Source: Bordetella flabilis
GTDB taxonomy: Bacteria; Pseudomonadota; Gammaproteobacteria; Burkholderiales; Burkholderiaceae_B
Direction: 5' to 3'
Length of the DNA: 64,000 nt
NCBI RefSeq assembly: GCF_001676725.1
Contig: NZ_CP016172.1
Span: forward strand, 186,001 to 250,000
Under the pieces are notes generated by a model that was given only the letters and a program-made list of their open reading frames with translations, was not told the DNA's origin and made no database searches. The translations under genes and the position numbers were made by a program. Below are positions 62,564 through 64,000 of the stretch, one piece after another. Every line of letters starts with the position of its first letter. Within the stretch, counting starts at the first letter, position 1.

Positions 62564-62997
62564 GATGTCCTCCGGATAGGGCGGCGGGCGGTCATGGCGC
62601 CCGTGCTGCCGCGCGATTGTCCCGTGACCCTGCACACGCCGGCGCGGTCCGCCGGTGCGCGCATCATGGTCCAAAGCGTCGCGGCTCGCAAGAGGCATCG
62701 CGATGCCGGCCCGGGAGGGCCCGCCGCGCCGTGCGCGCATCGGCTTGCCCCCGGACCGGCCGTCCGGCCGCGCGCTCCGTCGCGCCCGCGGCGTTGCGGG
62801 ATGTCCCTAGGTTGCCGCTGCGATCACCCCCCACTTAGCATTGCCGCACCTCGCGGCGATGGCCCGCCCGGGCGATGCGCGTATCCGGGCGGTCCTGGCC
62901 ATCAACCCATCGGGCTCGCCAGAAGCCCGGACGCGATGGCCCGCGCCGAACCGCGGCCCGGCCATCCGGCGTTTCTTCTATAGATAGAGGACCACCC
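62564..62997. other. 434-bp gap between the PsiF gene and the ABC transporter operon
   Basis: No gene is supported on either strand; open frames here are GC-driven and lack domains. A promoter-like pair facing the ABC operon, TTGCCG (62812-62817) and TAGCAT (62836-62841), has an 18-bp spacer. The stretch TCTATAGATAGAGGA just before the substrate-binding gene holds its ribosome site. No riboswitch was recognised. Confidence 0.45.
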
Positions 62998-63759
62998 ATG
63001 AAGCTGAGATCCATCGCCGTATCCGCGCTGGCCGCGCTGTCCTTGACCGCCGCGGCCGTGGCAAATGCCCAGACCGTGGTGAAAGTGGGGTCCACGCCCA
63101 CCGGCAGCCCCTTCACCTTCCTGGACACCAAGACCAATAGCATCGAAGGCGTCATGGTGGACATCATCAAGGCGGTCGGCAAGCAGGCCGGCTTCGAGGT
63201 GCAGATCGAGCCGATGGCGTTCTCCGCGCTGATCGGCTCGCTGACCTCCAAGCGCATCGACCTGGTCTCGGCCGCGATGTTCATCACGCCGCAACGGCAG
63301 CAGGTGGTCAGTTTTTCCGACCCTGTGTACACCTACGGCGAAGGGCTGATGGTGCCGAAGAGCGACACCAAGCAATACAAGTCCTTCGACGATATGAAAG
63401 GCATGACGGTGGGCGTGCAGGTGGGCACCGCCTTTGTCGAGCCTATCCAGAAAAGCGGCGTCTTCAAGGAGGTCAAGCTGTACGACAATCCGCCGGACAT
63501 GATGCGCGACGCCAACGCAGGCCGCATCCAGGGCGGCTTCATGGACTACCCGATCGCCGCGTACACCCTGAAGCAGGGCAACTATCCCAACCTGCACATG
63601 GTCGACAGCTACCAGCCCAAGGTCACCGGCAGCGTGGGCATCGCCGCGCGCAAGGACGACACGGAGCTGGTCAACAAGGTGAACGCCGCGCTGAAGGTCC
63701 TGAAGGCCAACGGAACGCTCGACGGCATTCTGAAGAAGTGGGGCCTGAACGGCGCGTGA
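62998..63759 (+). CDS. Amino-acid ABC transporter substrate-binding protein
   Basis: 253 residues with a signal peptide (RSIAVSALAALSLTAAAVANAQ). The mature part fits the polar amino-acid receptor family (VVKVGSTPTGSPFTFLDTKTNSIEGVMVDIIKAVGKQAGFEVQIE; FITPQRQQVVSFSDPVYTYGEGLMV; GMTVGVQVGTAF). It binds an amino acid or similar in the periplasm. A permease gene follows 28 bases later. The start at 62998 has GAGG upstream. Confidence 0.93.
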   Translation: MKLRSIAVSALAALSLTAAAVANAQTVVKVGSTPTGSPFTFLDTKTNSIEGVMVDIIKAVGKQAGFEVQIEPMAFSALIGSLTSKRIDLVSAAMFITPQRQQVVSFSDPVYTYGEGLMVPKSDTKQYKSFDDMKGMTVGVQVGTAFVEPIQKSGVFKEVKLYDNPPDMMRDANAGRIQGGFMDYPIAAYTLKQGNYPNLHMVDSYQPKVTGSVGIAARKDDTELVNKVNAALKVLKANGTLDGILKKWGLNGA

Positions 63760-63787
63760 ACGCCGGGGACCAAGGGGAGGAGTCGGG

Positions 63788-64000
63788 ATGTTAGGGCAAT
63801 TTTTTCAGGACTCGGCGGAATACCTCCCCATCCTGCTGCAGGGCGCCAAGCTGACCATCCTGGTCACCGCCGGCTCGCTGGCGCTGTCGACCTTGCTGGG
63901 CCTGGTATGGGCGCTGATGCGGGTGTCGGGCATCAAGGCCCTGGCCAAGTTCAGCGCGGGACTGATCAATGTGCTGCGTGGCATCCCGATTATCGTCCTG
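63788..64000 (+). CDS. Amino-acid ABC transporter permease, N-terminal part
   Basis: The first 71 residues of a HisM/GlnP-type inner-membrane permease: LGQFFQDSAEYLPILLQGAKLTILVTAGSLALSTLLGLVWALMR, then LINVLRGIPIIVL, the start of the conserved RGxP segment. The window ends inside the gene. GGGAGG precedes the ATG. It belongs with the substrate-binding gene just before it, and an ATPase gene probably follows. Confidence 0.9.
   Translation, partial: MLGQFFQDSAEYLPILLQGAKLTILVTAGSLALSTLLGLVWALMRVSGIKALAKFSAGLINVLRGIPIIVL

Overview
The window is a high-GC chromosomal segment from a betaproteobacterium of the Alcaligenaceae, most likely Bordetella or a close relative. Three things point there: the phaM, glmU, ugd, Lrp and glmS housekeeping block; small Burkholderiales-type families such as DUF3717 and DUF2242; and above all eleven Bug (Bordetella uptake gene) periplasmic receptors. 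No rRNA, tRNA, insertion sequence, phage gene or CRISPR array was seen.

Layout. 1-10.4 kb is housekeeping: the end of a SCO/SenC gene, DUF3717, a glycine-zipper envelope protein, the PHB-granule protein PhaM, GlmU, an MFS exporter, UDP-glucose dehydrogenase overlapping a glycosyltransferase, an Lrp-type regulator and GlmS. 10.5-18 kb is a TRAP uptake cassette (fused DctQM and an MmgE/PrpD protein facing DctP, a GntR regulator, a lactonase-like metallohydrolase and a Bug receptor). At 18.0-18.3 kb there is a scar made of two broken genes. 18.3-22.6 kb is a tight operon (HAD, Bug, D-serine dehydratase-like enzyme, RidA) with a divergent LysR gene. 22.6-30.4 kb carries three Bug receptors, a CaiB-type CoA-transferase, a crotonase, a LysR regulator and an alpha-hydroxy-acid oxidase. 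30.7-32.4 kb holds a DUF2242 lipoprotein, a possible small RNA and a GNAT acetyltransferase.

32.7-43.5 kb holds three more Bug genes with a sugar-acid type MFS symporter, a D-2-hydroxyacid dehydrogenase, a second alpha-hydroxy-acid oxidase, a 3-hydroxyisobutyrate-dehydrogenase-like enzyme, DUF427 and a convergent pair of paralogous LysR genes. 43.5-48.0 kb is one minus-strand operon: Bug, GntR, aconitase-like large and small subunits, and an isocitrate-lyase-family lyase, with a clean inverted repeat in front. 48.3-52.9 kb has a cytochrome c, a LysR regulator, and a CoA-transferase, Bug and citryl-CoA-lyase set. 53.1-57.2 kb holds a thioredoxin-like protein, an ArsR/MFS divergent pair and an HPP-CBS membrane protein. 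57.2-62.2 kb is a LysR-flanked operon (SDR, RraA-like aldolase, Bug, third alpha-hydroxy-acid oxidase). The window ends with a PsiF protein and the start of an amino-acid ABC transporter operon.

How it works together: the accessory two thirds is a run of small organic-acid cassettes. Each joins a periplasmic receptor to one or a few enzymes for hydroxy-, keto- or CoA-linked acids and usually a LysR or GntR regulator. No TctA/TctB membrane genes are present, so the receptors must share permeases encoded elsewhere. The best candidates for undescribed biology are the Bug-GntR-LeuCD-lyase operon, which resembles a hydratase-plus-lyase route for a branched dicarboxylate, the divergent and convergent LysR arrangement, and the small structured transcript near 31.7 kb.
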